Positions 35,260 through 44,555 of a stretch of 64,000 nucleotides of DNA are shown here, one piece after another (the first letter of the stretch is position 1; the number at the start of each line of letters is the position of its first letter). The position numbers were made by a program, and so were the translations under genes. The notes beneath the pieces were generated by a model. That model was given only the letters and a program-made list of their open reading frames with translations. It did not search any database and was not told the DNA's origin. This DNA is from Saprospiraceae bacterium (GTDB lineage Bacteria; Bacteroidota; Bacteroidia; Chitinophagales; Saprospiraceae): assembly GCA_013214355.1 (NCBI GenBank), contig JABSSL010000032.1, positions 1-64,000 of the forward strand. Reading direction: 5' to 3'.

Positions 35260-37188
35260 GTGGAAAATAAACCTTCAGCTATGCCTCCCAATGGAAACCA
35301 GAAGCGTTTGTTATTCTGGTTTTATCTGGTCATTCTCTTTTTTCTCATTACGCAAGGTTCATTAACGGGTACTTACCGGACCACGGAAACCAACTGGAGT
35401 GATCTAGAGAATAAGATGTTGGCGAAAGAGGATGTTGCGGAGATGATCGTGGTCAATAAAGAGCGAGTGGAGATTACGCTCAAGTCGGAGCCGCTGGCTG
35501 CCGGGAAGTATCCAGATTTTAGAAGCAGCAGCAGAGGGCCTCATTATTTTTTAACGATTGGTTCGGTAGAGGCCTTCGAAAGTCGCTTGCTGACCATTCA
35601 GGAGAAGCACGAACTCGCCCAACTTCCAGAAGTTAAATACGTGACCCGCACGAACTGGTTACGCTCAATATTTTCTTGGTTATTACCTTTTTTCATCATC
35701 ATCGCGATCTGGTATTACATTTTTGGTCGGATCGGTCGTAGAGGCGGTATGGGCGGCATGAATCCATTTGACTTTGGTAAGAGTAAGGCCACTCTTTTTG
35801 ATACCGCTAATCAAAGCCAACACTCCTTTGATGATGTCGCTGGACTAGAAGAGGCAAAGTTGGAAATCCAAGAGATTGTAGCCTTCTTGAAAGATCCGGA
35901 TCGATATACTTACCTAGGAGCAAAGATTCCCAAAGGCGTAATTCTGGTAGGTCCTCCCGGTACGGGGAAAACCTTATTAGCGAAGGCAGTAGCAGGGGAG
36001 GCTCAGGTTCCTTTTTTCCATCTATCTGGATCGGAGTTTGTGGAAATGTTCGTTGGGGTAGGGGCTTCTCGGGTCAGGGATTTGTTCCGCAAAGCAAAAG
36101 ATAAATCGCCAAGCATCATTTTTATTGATGAGTTGGATGCCATCGGAAGGGCCAGGGGAAATTCCTTGTCCATGCGAGCCAATGATGAAAGAGAAAGCAC
36201 CTTGAACCAATTGCTGACAGAGATGGATGGCTTTGGCACCAATACCGGTGTTATTGTAATGGCAGCTACTAACCGGGCAGATATTTTAGATAAAGCACTG
36301 CTGCGGCCAGGTCGTTTTGATCGTCATATCTACTTGGAATTACCCAATCTGGAAGAAAGGAAAGCCATCTTTGGGGTGCATGTAAAGCCACTCCGCCTGG
36401 CTAAGGATATTGATGTTGAACTTTTAGCTGGTCAAACCCCGGGGTTTTCGGGGGCTGATATTGCCAATATCTGTAATGAGGCTGCCTTAATCGCTGCACG
36501 ACAACGCAAGGAAGCCATTGATATGAAAGATTTCTCTTCGGCTACCGATCGCATTATCGCTGGCCTCGAAAAGAAGAGCAAAATTATATCGGAAGAAGAA
36601 AAACGGATCATAGCATTCCACGAAGCGGGGCACGCCACGGTAAGTTGGTTCTTGGAACATGGAGATGAATTGATGAAGGTGAGTATCGTTCCTAGAGGTA
36701 AATCACTCGGCTCAGCCTGGTATCTCCCTGAAGAACACCAGCTCTATACCAAGGGACAGTTGACAGATAAACTTTGCATGGCATTGGGAGGAAGAGCAGC
36801 GGAAGAATTGATTTTCGGAGAGATTTCATCCGGCGCCCTGGATGATCTTGAAAAAGTGACTAAGCAAGCCTACTCTATGGTTGCCTTCTACGGATTAGAT
36901 GAAAAGTTAGGACATATTAGCTTCTATGATAGCACTGGACAGTCTGATCAATCTCTGCATAGGCCGTACAGCGAAGCCACCGCCCAATTGATAGATGAGG
37001 AAGTCAGGAAGCTGGTGGATCAAGCCTATAAAGAGTCCATAACTATATTAAAGCGTCATCGTGCTAAACTAGAGGCCTTAGCCGCGTTGTTGTTGGATCA
37101 AGAAGTGGCCACTAGAGATGATCTCGTGGAAATTTTCGGGGAGCGGGGTAGCGTTCAGAAGCCACAAGCGGCTCTAACTAATGGTTGA
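35260..37188 (+). CDS. ftsH: FtsH-family ATP-dependent zinc metalloprotease
   Basis: A 642-aa membrane-bound AAA+ protease that degrades misfolded and regulatory membrane proteins. Two membrane spans flank a small periplasmic domain (about 16-32 and 131-150). The AAA domain has Walker A GPPGTGKT (231-238), Walker B IIFIDELDAIG and the second region of homology (ALLRPGRFDRH). The protease domain has the zinc site HEAGH (454-458) and GALDDLEKVTKQAYSMV with the third ligand region. The length is normal. Translation probably starts at GTG (35260); the ATG seven codons later is an alternative. Its neighbours are an eRF1-like gene and a universal stress gene, so this may be a stress-linked second copy in the genome, which the window alone cannot show. 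Confidence 0.96.
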   Translation: MENKPSAMPPNGNQKRLLFWFYLVILFFLITQGSLTGTYRTTETNWSDLENKMLAKEDVAEMIVVNKERVEITLKSEPLAAGKYPDFRSSSRGPHYFLTIGSVEAFESRLLTIQEKHELAQLPEVKYVTRTNWLRSIFSWLLPFFIIIAIWYYIFGRIGRRGGMGGMNPFDFGKSKATLFDTANQSQHSFDDVAGLEEAKLEIQEIVAFLKDPDRYTYLGAKIPKGVILVGPPGTGKTLLAKAVAGEAQVPFFHLSGSEFVEMFVGVGASRVRDLFRKAKDKSPSIIFIDELDAIGRARGNSLSMRANDERESTLNQLLTEMDGFGTNTGVIVMAATNRADILDKALLRPGRFDRHIYLELPNLEERKAIFGVHVKPLRLAKDIDVELLAGQTPGFSGADIANICNEAALIAARQRKEAIDMKDFSSATDRIIAGLEKKSKIISEEEKRIIAFHEAGHATVSWFLEHGDELMKVSIVPRGKSLGSAWYLPEEHQLYTKGQLTDKLCMALGGRAAEELIFGEISSGALDDLEKVTKQAYSMVAFYGLDEKLGHISFYDSTGQSDQSLHRPYSEATAQLIDEEVRKLVDQAYKESITILKRHRAKLEALAALLLDQEVATRDDLVEIFGERGSVQKPQAALTNG

Positions 37189-37227
37189 TTACCAAATGCA
37201 TATCGTCATCTAGCGGCTGAGGTCTTT

Positions 37228-38040
37228 CTACTCCGCCTGTAAAACCAGCAAGGGAATTTCACTTTGGAAGGCTAGGCGTTTGCTAACTGAGTTATGGAAA
37301 ATACGATCCCATAGTGGTCGTTTTGGCTTGAAAAGAGCTAGCACTTGAATCCCTTTTTCTTCCGTATATAAGTCTAAGCCCTTGACAACGGACGGATTGT
37401 TTAATATCGTAAAATCTACAAAGTCGAAGGGGTAGTTGTCTAGCTGCACCTGATCTTCCATTTCACCAAGCTGTGGTTGGGTTTCGACGTGCACAAAGTG
37501 TACCTCTGCTCCTAATAGTCCGGCCATTTTCATTAACTGTTCAACAGCCGCTCTATCCGAGGTATCTAGGTCCGTAGCATAGGCAATCTTATTGATGTTC
37601 TGATAGCTAGCTTCTGCGGGTATAGCCAAGACGGGACATTTTGCTTGACTTAGGGTGCGCGTTGTTACGCTACCCATGATCTTCTCCAAGGTAGCGTGTT
37701 CTCCCTGCATCCCCATGAAGATGGCATCATATTGCCCGATTTCAGCCTGGTTGACAATTTCCCGGGCAATCGTTGAGCTTTGGATGGCTATGGTTTTTCC
37801 GATGTAATCTGAGGGGAAAGGCTGCAAGAAGGTTTGAATGTCTTCCTCGGCCTGCTTGGCTAGCTGTTCCATCCGTTGTAGCACCATCTCTGGAGCCATA
37901 TCGCCCTCCAACCACATCTGTACTTGATATAAATGGAGGATATCCACCTTTGCTGATAGTTCCTGGGCTAGTTTTAGCGTAAATTCCAAGGCATTCCCAG
38001 CCGAGGAACTGAAATCCGTAGGGAATAGAATCTTTTTCAT
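37228..38040 (-). CDS. Tandem universal stress protein (UspA family)
   Basis: A 270-aa cytoplasmic protein with two Usp domains. Domain 1 (about 1-142) begins MKKILFPTDFSSSAGNALEF and ends with GMQGEHATLEKIMGSVTTRTL; the second begins INKIAYATDLDTSDRAAV and ends VSKRLAFQSEIPLLVL. The first domain keeps a G-x2-G-x9-G(S/T)-like ATP-binding loop; in the second it is degenerate. These proteins help cells survive starvation and other stress by unknown detail. It converges on ftsH with only 39 bp between them, and the CBM48 gene lies 108 bp upstream on the same strand. Confidence 0.9.
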   Translation of the reverse strand: MKKILFPTDFSSSAGNALEFTLKLAQELSAKVDILHLYQVQMWLEGDMAPEMVLQRMEQLAKQAEEDIQTFLQPFPSDYIGKTIAIQSSTIAREIVNQAEIGQYDAIFMGMQGEHATLEKIMGSVTTRTLSQAKCPVLAIPAEASYQNINKIAYATDLDTSDRAAVEQLMKMAGLLGAEVHFVHVETQPQLGEMEDQVQLDNYPFDFVDFTILNNPSVVKGLDLYTEEKGIQVLALFKPKRPLWDRIFHNSVSKRLAFQSEIPLLVLQAE

Positions 38041-38148
38041 GTGATAGACAGTAATTTTTAATCCGTTCCTTTATTGATTAAATGGAGGTTAAGTCATACA
38101 CCTTGCTTTCCGGGTATGCTAGGAAGGCCAGGTATTGAGCTCTATGTA

Positions 38149-38490
38149 CTAGACTTTTAACTTGGTCTTCCAGTCTTGCATATTTTTGGTTACTACCACT
38201 GAATTCTCCACCCCGATAGGACTTTCAACATATCGGTCTGCTTCCCAATCATTCTCCCAGAATTGCCCATCAATTAGATATCTAAATTCATAGACCTGAT
38301 CGGGTTTCAAATCAATAGTAGCTGTGAAATAGTTTTTCGTTTTTTTCATCGGGAACCCATTATTCTGATCCCAATTATTGAAGTCGCCAAGCAGAACAAC
38401 CTCTGTGGCCTGACTTGCCGCTTCCAAGGGTAAACGAAAGGTGACCTGGCATACCGGTCTGGACTTGAGAAATCTTTTTTTGAGACTCAT
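38149..38490 (-). CDS. Stand-alone CBM48/AMPK-type glycogen-binding domain protein
   Basis: A 113-aa protein that is almost entirely one E-set/CBM48 domain: VTFRLPLEA..ATEVVLLGDFNNWDQNNGFPMKKTKNYFTATIDL, then VYEFRYLIDGQFWENDWEADRYVE. The paired Trp and the GDFNNW segment are the usual sugar-contact features of AMPK-beta and branching-enzyme N-terminal domains. There is no catalytic part and no signal peptide, so it is a cytoplasmic glycogen- or maltodextrin-binding protein, perhaps a regulator or scaffold. It is located among stress and envelope genes rather than with glycogen genes. Basic N-terminal residues (KKRFLKSRP) are typical of this small family. Confidence 0.78.
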   Translation of the reverse strand: MSLKKRFLKSRPVCQVTFRLPLEAASQATEVVLLGDFNNWDQNNGFPMKKTKNYFTATIDLKPDQVYEFRYLIDGQFWENDWEADRYVESPIGVENSVVVTKNMQDWKTKLKV

Positions 38491-38607
38491 GTTGCATGAT
38501 TTTATTTATACTATAGTGTAAATGGAGTTTGTTGGTCATGATCTCTGTCAATTGGGGCCTTTGATTTTTTGCAAGCTTCTCTATCTTTTCGGACAGTTAA
38601 TAATGTC

Positions 38608-39672
38608 TTATTCTGATGGCTCGGGATTGAAGGTGGCCACACGTGGTTCCTGTCTTTGAGCTTTCTTGGCTTTCTTCTCCTGTTTCTTGAAGTATCGACG
38701 AAATAGAAAATTATGCTTCATCGCTTCCATATTCTCGTTGAAGCGATAAGTTCCTTCGTTGAGATTGGATAGTATCTGTCGTAAATCTTCGGCGGCAATG
38801 GAATCCTTTAGTACGGTTCCCGCTAAACCTTCTTCCAGGTTGAGGTCTTCTGTTAACTTTCGCAAAGCGGCGCTGGTGGTGGCAATATCTGCACTGGCTT
38901 CCTCCATATTTGTAAGGATGGGCTGTGTGCGTTGTAGAATTAAGGAATCTATCTCCGTACTTAGCTGATCCATCTCCTTGCCGAAGGTGGTGTCCCGCAA
39001 TAGAAAGCTTAAGGGGCTACCCTCCGACCGACTAGGGTCTAGGTCCCTGTGCAATTGCCTTGTGATAGCTTCCATATTAGTAGTAGTCTCGTTGAGCCGA
39101 CCAAGGGTTCTACTGAGGTAACTTGACCAGCTAGGATCCTCTAAGAGCTTGGCTATAGGCCCCTCGCCTGCTTGGATGGCAGTAGTTACTTCAAGGAGTT
39201 TTTGCGTGAGTAGGGCAATATTTTCGGTTGTAATCTCTAACGAATTCATTACCTCATCGGTCTCCATATTTGCAGTCGACGGAATGGTTCCCCCCTCTGT
39301 AATTGGTTCTCCAAGGCCTTCCCCGGGGTTAACATTGATGATCATATTACCGACTAGACCATCCGATCCAATTTTGGCTACCGCATTACTTTTCATAAAG
39401 GAACGAACTCGACGTTCCAACAGCATTTCTACTCGAATCGTAGTATCATTTACAATCTCGATGTGATCAACAATGCCTACATCTATACCTGAATAGCGAA
39501 CATTGTTACCGGGTTGGAGTCCCTTCACGTGCGAAAAAACCGTATTCACCCGGAAGTTAGCTCCAAAGAGATTTTGTTGATTACCTATATAGTAGACCGC
39601 TACTGTGAATAACACTACAGCAATGGTTACGAACACCCCTAGTTTGGTGACCTCAGTCTGTTCTTTTCTCAT
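38608..39672 (-). CDS. mlaD: MCE-domain lipid transport protein (MlaD-like)
   Basis: A 354-aa inner-membrane-anchored substrate-binding protein of a Mla-type lipid ABC transporter. One N-terminal span (about 11-28, GVFVTIAVVLFTVAVYYIG) precedes the MCE domain (NFRVNTVFSHVKGLQPGNNVRYSGIDVGIVDHIEI, VAKIGSDGLVGNMIINV). A long helical, coiled-coil tail follows, then a basic end (KKQEKKAKKAQRQ). The protein forms a ring in the periplasm that passes phospholipids between membranes. Its start codon lies 1 nt after the mlaF stop, so it is the last gene of the mlaE-mlaF-mlaD operon. The gene symbol is by homology of the system; the lipid and direction are not known. Confidence 0.88.
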   Translation of the reverse strand: MRKEQTEVTKLGVFVTIAVVLFTVAVYYIGNQQNLFGANFRVNTVFSHVKGLQPGNNVRYSGIDVGIVDHIEIVNDTTIRVEMLLERRVRSFMKSNAVAKIGSDGLVGNMIINVNPGEGLGEPITEGGTIPSTANMETDEVMNSLEITTENIALLTQKLLEVTTAIQAGEGPIAKLLEDPSWSSYLSRTLGRLNETTTNMEAITRQLHRDLDPSRSEGSPLSFLLRDTTFGKEMDQLSTEIDSLILQRTQPILTNMEEASADIATTSAALRKLTEDLNLEEGLAGTVLKDSIAAEDLRQILSNLNEGTYRFNENMEAMKHNFLFRRYFKKQEKKAKKAQRQEPRVATFNPEPSE

Positions 39673-39673
39673 C

Positions 39674-40483
39674 TTACCTGTTTTGTACTTCTTTGAAGAA
39701 AGCCTTTACCTTCGGGTCTTTTGATGCTGATAATTCTGTGTAGGTGCCTTCTGCGTAATTAATGCCATCCTGTAAGATGACCATCCGATTAGAAATAACT
39801 CGGGCACAATCCATATCATGAGTAATGATCAAAGCTGCTGTCTGAAAATTTCTTTGGATCGTTAGGATTAGCTGTATGATCTCGTTCGCTGTAATAGGAT
39901 CTAAACCACTTGTTGGTTCATCATATAGAATAACCTTTGGCTGAAGGATCAGCGTTCTAGCTAATGCAATTCGCCGTTTCATACCTCCAGATAGTTCTGC
40001 TGGCATGAGATCTATGGCATGGGCCAAGCCGACATTTTCTAAGGCCTCTTGGATTAAGTGGTCCTCATCCTGACCCCGCATCCGTTGACTATGGCGTCGC
40101 AAAGGGAACTGTAAATTTTCTCGTACTGTCATCGAATCATACAAGGCGCTGCCTTGAAAAAGAAAGCCCACATCAGCTCTGATTTGATCCAATTCTTCCT
40201 GATCTAAGGAGGGAATAGTATACCCCAAAACCTCTACCTGCCCTTCATCCACTTCTACAAGACGAACCAGGCATTTAATGAGTACGGATTTTCCAGAGCC
40301 TGATTTGCCCACGATTACGACATTCTCGTTGGGATATAAATCCAGATCAAAACCTCGCAGCACCTGGTTACTGCCAAACGCCTTTTTCACGCCCCTAATT
40401 CTGATCAAGGGATCTGCTGCTAGTGTCTGCTCAGGATGTTGAAACAGACTGTGACTGTCTGGTATGACTGTTTTGGTGCTCAT
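39674..40483 (-). CDS. mlaF: ABC transporter ATPase, Mla-type (MlaF-like)
   Basis: A 269-aa cytoplasmic ATP-binding subunit. Walker A is GKSGSGKS, the ABC signature is LSGGMKRR, Walker B is VILYDEPTSGLD and the switch His is in LIITHDMD. The SGGMKRR form is typical of MlaF/Ttg2A. I use the ATG at 40483 (MSTKTVIPD), five nucleotides after the mlaE stop codon; the longer frame begins with TTG at 40498 inside mlaE. It powers lipid movement by the MlaE permease. The middle gene of the operon. Confidence 0.92.
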   Translation of the reverse strand: MSTKTVIPDSHSLFQHPEQTLAADPLIRIRGVKKAFGSNQVLRGFDLDLYPNENVVIVGKSGSGKSVLIKCLVRLVEVDEGQVEVLGYTIPSLDQEELDQIRADVGFLFQGSALYDSMTVRENLQFPLRRHSQRMRGQDEDHLIQEALENVGLAHAIDLMPAELSGGMKRRIALARTLILQPKVILYDEPTSGLDPITANEIIQLILTIQRNFQTAALIITHDMDCARVISNRMVILQDGINYAEGTYTELSASKDPKVKAFFKEVQNR

Positions 40484-40487
40484 AGGC

Positions 40488-41261
40488 TTAGATTTCAAAA
40501 AAGATGTCAGCTACCAATACCGCTAAGAAGTCAATGACAAAGAGCAACAAGCTAGCTACTACGACCGCGGAATTGGCAGCGCGTCCTACCCCTTCCGTAC
40601 CTTTCTTGGAATGGTACCCTTTATAACAGCCTACTACTCCAATCGCCAGACCAAAAAAGAAGGTCTTCAAAGTGGCGGGGATTAGATCACCAAATTGGAG
40701 TGTGGCGAATACCCTATTAAAGTATAACCTGACGCTAACTTCTCCTTTTGTAGTTTCTACCAAAAAAGAACCCCAAAGGCCAATCGCATCCGCTGCAATC
40801 ACTAATAGAGGTAGCATAAGTATACAGGCCCAAATTCGGGTGACTACCAAGTATTTAAAAGGATTGGTGCCCGACACTTCCATAGCGTCGATTTGCTCCG
40901 TGACTTTCATGGACCCCAATTCCGCACCCATGCTGGAGCCAATCTTGCCGGCACAGATCAAGGCTGTTACCACAGGACCAATCTCTCTGACGATGGCGAT
41001 ACCCACCAATTGAGGCATATAGGAGACTGCACCAAACTCGATCATGGTGGGCCGAATCTGTAGGGTCAATACTAGACCCATGATGAAGCCAGTAGTGATA
41101 ACCAGGAAAAGTGAGTTGTAGCCTATTATATAACACTGGCGTAGGAATTCCCGAAACTCGAAAGGCCGCCGAAAAGCTTCACGCATGAAACGCCACGCAA
41201 ATAAGCTTATCTCGCCAGTCTGATCAAAGTAGTTCTTTAGTCCTGTAGGAATTGTAGCCAT
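40488..41261 (-). CDS. mlaE: MlaE-type ABC transporter permease
   Basis: A 257-aa inner-membrane permease of the MlaE/YrbE family. About five to six spans are visible, with the family blocks FITTGFIMGLVLTLQ, PQLVGIAIVREIGPVVTALICAGKIGSSMGAELGSM and the loop EQIDAMEVSGTNPFKYLVVTR. The C-terminal half contains GVVGCYKGYHSKKGTEGVGRAANSAVV and ends FLAVLVADIFFEI. With MlaF and MlaD it forms the phospholipid transporter that maintains outer-membrane asymmetry. It is the first gene of the operon; 178 bp without a recognised signal separate it from the regulator gene upstream. Confidence 0.93.
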   Translation of the reverse strand: MATIPTGLKNYFDQTGEISLFAWRFMREAFRRPFEFREFLRQCYIIGYNSLFLVITTGFIMGLVLTLQIRPTMIEFGAVSYMPQLVGIAIVREIGPVVTALICAGKIGSSMGAELGSMKVTEQIDAMEVSGTNPFKYLVVTRIWACILMLPLLVIAADAIGLWGSFLVETTKGEVSVRLYFNRVFATLQFGDLIPATLKTFFFGLAIGVVGCYKGYHSKKGTEGVGRAANSAVVVASLLLFVIDFLAVLVADIFFEI

Positions 41262-41439
41262 AAGTTCTCCTTAGTATAATGTACGGTATCGACTATGGTA
41301 CCGTCGTATACTTAAAATTAGTGGCTATACGGCTGAATTGTAGTGATGCAGATCAGTATCCTACTTGACGATAATCAACTCAACAAAGGAGTGGATCGGG
41401 GGGAGGCGGAACGGTTAATTGGAGATTGTAACTCCAACC

Positions 41440-44313
41440 CTAATACTCCAAAATAAACTTCGACAGATTCTGTCCCTTCTCCAGGTCCAGTTTCTTGCGT
41501 AGGCGATAGCGAGCAACTTCTACCCCTCGTAAGGAGATGTGTAGTAAGTTGGCTATTTCTTTAGTATTTAGGTTCAAACGTAAGAAGGCACAAAGCTTCT
41601 GCTCATTAGGGGAGAGATCGGGGAAATCCGTTCTCAAACGGGTCAGGAAATCTCGGTGTACTTTATTAAAGTGATATTCAAACTGTTCCCAGTCTTCTTG
41701 TAGGCGGAGCGTGGTGTCGATTTCTTTCACGAGTCGTTCTAAGGCCTGCTTGGTTTCTACACTCCTTCCCTTTTCCTTCACGGCTTGCAATTCCTCTTTG
41801 ATGGACTCGATGAACTCATTTTTTACCACAAGGTTCATCGTAGAGGCAGCCAGCAGATTATTGACATGCTGTAATTCACCTTGCATTTTCTCTTCTTTCA
41901 ATTGTTGTAGTTCCTGTTCCTTCTCTTGTTCAACTTCTATAAGTCGTTGCTGCTTAGCTGCCAATTCCACTTGCTTGGTTTCTTCTATCCTTTTGGCTTT
42001 ACGCTGGTAACGCCCTCGCTGATAGCGGAAAATCGTAAATAGACTTCCGATGCCAATGAGTAGATATAGGACCTTTGCAAAAGTGCTGCGATGGAAAGGA
42101 GGTTGCACTTTCAAGAAGAGGGTAGGGCTGTTGGTTATTTGGCCAAGATAGTTGCGCGTTTGAGCTATAAATTCATAGTTGCCTTCCCGTAGGTTGGTGT
42201 ACTCCTTTGTTGCCGATTCCGTCCATTCGCCGAAATCTTCATCCAAGCCTTTCAAGAAATATCTAAACTGTTGATTGGTCGGATCATTAAACTGGAAGGA
42301 TTCGATATCAATCTTTAAAACCTTATCCTGTGCTCCTATGACCAAGTTATCTACGCTTTCTGCTTTCTCGGCAAAAGGCTGACGGGCATACAGTTCGGTA
42401 TTTTGAGTAACGCTGTATACTCGACTAAGTACTAGTGACTGACCTACTTTTAATGGATCTTCCAGCGCGGGATTATAATGGATAAAACCTTCATTGGCGG
42501 AGAATAATACTCCATCTCGGATATTGATAGAGGCGTGAAGGAGGTCATTGTTTAGATGATACCGCAATTGATACAGTGAAGAGGGTACGTAGGCATAATT
42601 GTTATTACTGATTCGCTTGAAAAAGCCTACCGAATTATCTGTTAAGACATGCACATGGTTCTTTTTGTCTTGTTCTAGCAGGTAAACAGGCTCAGCGCCG
42701 ATATTATCGGCAAATAGTTCAGCATTTTGAACCATACCATTATTGGATTGAAGCTGATAAAGGCCTACGTTGGTGGCTAAGTAGAGATTATCGTCAATAC
42801 TGCCTAGAATGATTTGTTCATTGATGGGAAGGTCAGAATCTTGTGATATTGGCCTTACATTGGCTTGGATAAGGTCAGATGAAAGATCTAATTGGTAGAG
42901 ACCTTTGTAATATTGGCCCACCCAAATCTTACCCGTTTGATCTTCTTCAAAAAATCTACTGGAGGCATCAAAGCCTTGAATCTTTTGGATTGCCTGTAGA
43001 CCCGAATTCTGATCTACTCGAAATAAGTACAGCCCCGAGTACGTCCCTCCGATCGCATATTCTGGTTTTGACCGCAGCTGCTTGACTTTCCAAAGCCCAT
43101 CTGTCACAGCTATTCGTTGTGCCTTTCCATTCTCTAAAAGGAAAAGTCCAGTATGGTGTCCGGCATATATTTTTCCCGCAATTTCTTCCATACCATAAGC
43201 GGGGCCTTCCACCCCGGAGAGGAACTGCGATCGCTGCTCACCGCGAGCTAGGTAATAGATACCATTTGAAGTGGTATAGTAAGTCCCTTCATCCGTTTCA
43301 AAAGCTTCGTAACCGCTTCCTTGGATATTGATCTCTTGGTTGAGTAAGCGCATGGGGGAGTTGATGTGGACTAGAGCTAAACCATTTTGCATCCCGATCC
43401 ACAGGTTGCCAAAATAATCCTGGAAGGATCGAAGACATGCATTAGATGCTAGTCCTTCTTGTGTGCTGATCCTTTCTATATTATTTTCTTGTAGATCAAA
43501 GAGAAATAGACCTGCTGTTTGGGTAGAGATTGCCAACCTAGTATCGGAAAGTTGCACTACATGATTTACGTACGTTTCTCGAAGGGCCTCTACTAACTTA
43601 GGATATCGAGCTGTTACACCGAAGGGACTGGAGAATTCGATCTGCCCAGAGTTGTAGAATAATAGATAACCCTCATCCTGCTGAATGACTCCTGCAATGA
43701 TCTGCTCCTGGAGGTTCTGTGCGTAATTGCTAACCAACTTATCACCTTCTAATTCTAAAAGTTGACCACGTTGTGTCTGTGTAAACAATTTTCCATTGGT
43801 GTAAAAGGAACGTTCCAAGCCTTCGGGGTGACGGAGTACCACTATGGTATTTCCATCAAAAACGTAGATACCTTTGAAGGTGCAGAAGTACACTTGATCC
43901 TGCAATAGAAATACATCCCAGACTTCATCAAAGTCCATCGCGTCCGACGGCACCTTATCTACCAATGACACATAGGTCCAATCGCTTTCGAAGTATCCGA
44001 ACTCTCCTTGAGAACCCACATAGAGTCGATTACTTTGCTCGTCAAAAGCTAAGGAGCGCTTCTTCTTTCCCGTCTTAAAATCGTGCGTTTTCCAGTCAAT
44101 TCCATTGAAGGAAAGCACTCCTAAATTATTCGCCACAAAGAGGGTCATATCCCGGTTTTGGGCGAAATCAATGTTTTGAATACCTGCTTTATATTCTGTA
44201 GGAGTGAAATTTTGAATAGGATATTTGGCAAAGTAGCCATATAACCAACACGGCAAAATGGCAAAGATTAGCCAAACAGGTAGAATTCTGCGGGTGTAGT
44301 AATTCAGGTGCAT
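41440..44313 (-). CDS. Membrane-spanning propeller/Y_Y_Y sensor with C-terminal LuxR-type HTH
   Basis: A 957-aa one-component regulator. A signal-anchor (about 8-28) exports a long periplasmic beta-propeller of Reg_prop-like repeats (YVGSQGEFGYFES, NACLRSFQDYFGNLWIGMQN) followed by a Y_Y_Y domain (about 685-735, FRYFLKGLDEDFGEWTES). A membrane span (about 743-763, VLYLLIGIGSLFTIF) leads to a coiled coil and a LuxR-type HTH (LSPNEQKLCAFLRLNLNTKE, with VEVARYRLRKKL). There is no histidine kinase or receiver domain, so glycan binding outside is passed directly to DNA binding at the membrane, as proposed for SusR-like regulators. It is divergent from the beta-glucan genes and is their likely activator. 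Confidence 0.88.
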   Translation of the reverse strand: MHLNYYTRRILPVWLIFAILPCWLYGYFAKYPIQNFTPTEYKAGIQNIDFAQNRDMTLFVANNLGVLSFNGIDWKTHDFKTGKKKRSLAFDEQSNRLYVGSQGEFGYFESDWTYVSLVDKVPSDAMDFDEVWDVFLLQDQVYFCTFKGIYVFDGNTIVVLRHPEGLERSFYTNGKLFTQTQRGQLLELEGDKLVSNYAQNLQEQIIAGVIQQDEGYLLFYNSGQIEFSSPFGVTARYPKLVEALRETYVNHVVQLSDTRLAISTQTAGLFLFDLQENNIERISTQEGLASNACLRSFQDYFGNLWIGMQNGLALVHINSPMRLLNQEINIQGSGYEAFETDEGTYYTTSNGIYYLARGEQRSQFLSGVEGPAYGMEEIAGKIYAGHHTGLFLLENGKAQRIAVTDGLWKVKQLRSKPEYAIGGTYSGLYLFRVDQNSGLQAIQKIQGFDASSRFFEEDQTGKIWVGQYYKGLYQLDLSSDLIQANVRPISQDSDLPINEQIILGSIDDNLYLATNVGLYQLQSNNGMVQNAELFADNIGAEPVYLLEQDKKNHVHVLTDNSVGFFKRISNNNYAYVPSSLYQLRYHLNNDLLHASINIRDGVLFSANEGFIHYNPALEDPLKVGQSLVLSRVYSVTQNTELYARQPFAEKAESVDNLVIGAQDKVLKIDIESFQFNDPTNQQFRYFLKGLDEDFGEWTESATKEYTNLREGNYEFIAQTRNYLGQITNSPTLFLKVQPPFHRSTFAKVLYLLIGIGSLFTIFRYQRGRYQRKAKRIEETKQVELAAKQQRLIEVEQEKEQELQQLKEEKMQGELQHVNNLLAASTMNLVVKNEFIESIKEELQAVKEKGRSVETKQALERLVKEIDTTLRLQEDWEQFEYHFNKVHRDFLTRLRTDFPDLSPNEQKLCAFLRLNLNTKEIANLLHISLRGVEVARYRLRKKLDLEKGQNLSKFILEY

Positions 44314-44450
44314 GTGTAATTCCTTTGACTATGAAGATAACTATAAATCAGCGATTTATGTTTTGCAAAAAGCAGGTTTGATGTAGTAATGTGCAAGTTT
44401 ATTGAAAGTTTTGATGAGTCGGATAATTAAACTTAAGGCTAAAATCCTTC

Positions 44451-44458
44451 TAATTTTG
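44451..44458 (+). promoter_or_regulatory. Possible -7 promoter box of the beta-glucan genes
   Basis: TAATTTTG matches TAnnTTTG of the main Bacteroidota sigma factor and lies 98 nt before the start of the glycosidase-barrel gene. The -33 region (around 44427-44431) is only TTAA-like. This makes an activator-dependent promoter plausible. Confidence 0.4.
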
Positions 44459-44555
44459 ATTAAGATCGCAGAAAGAACGTTATGAAATTCCGCTTTGTAG
44501 TGCGACAAGATCAGGAAAGAGAAATAATAGGCACCAAGATCTAAATATCGATACA

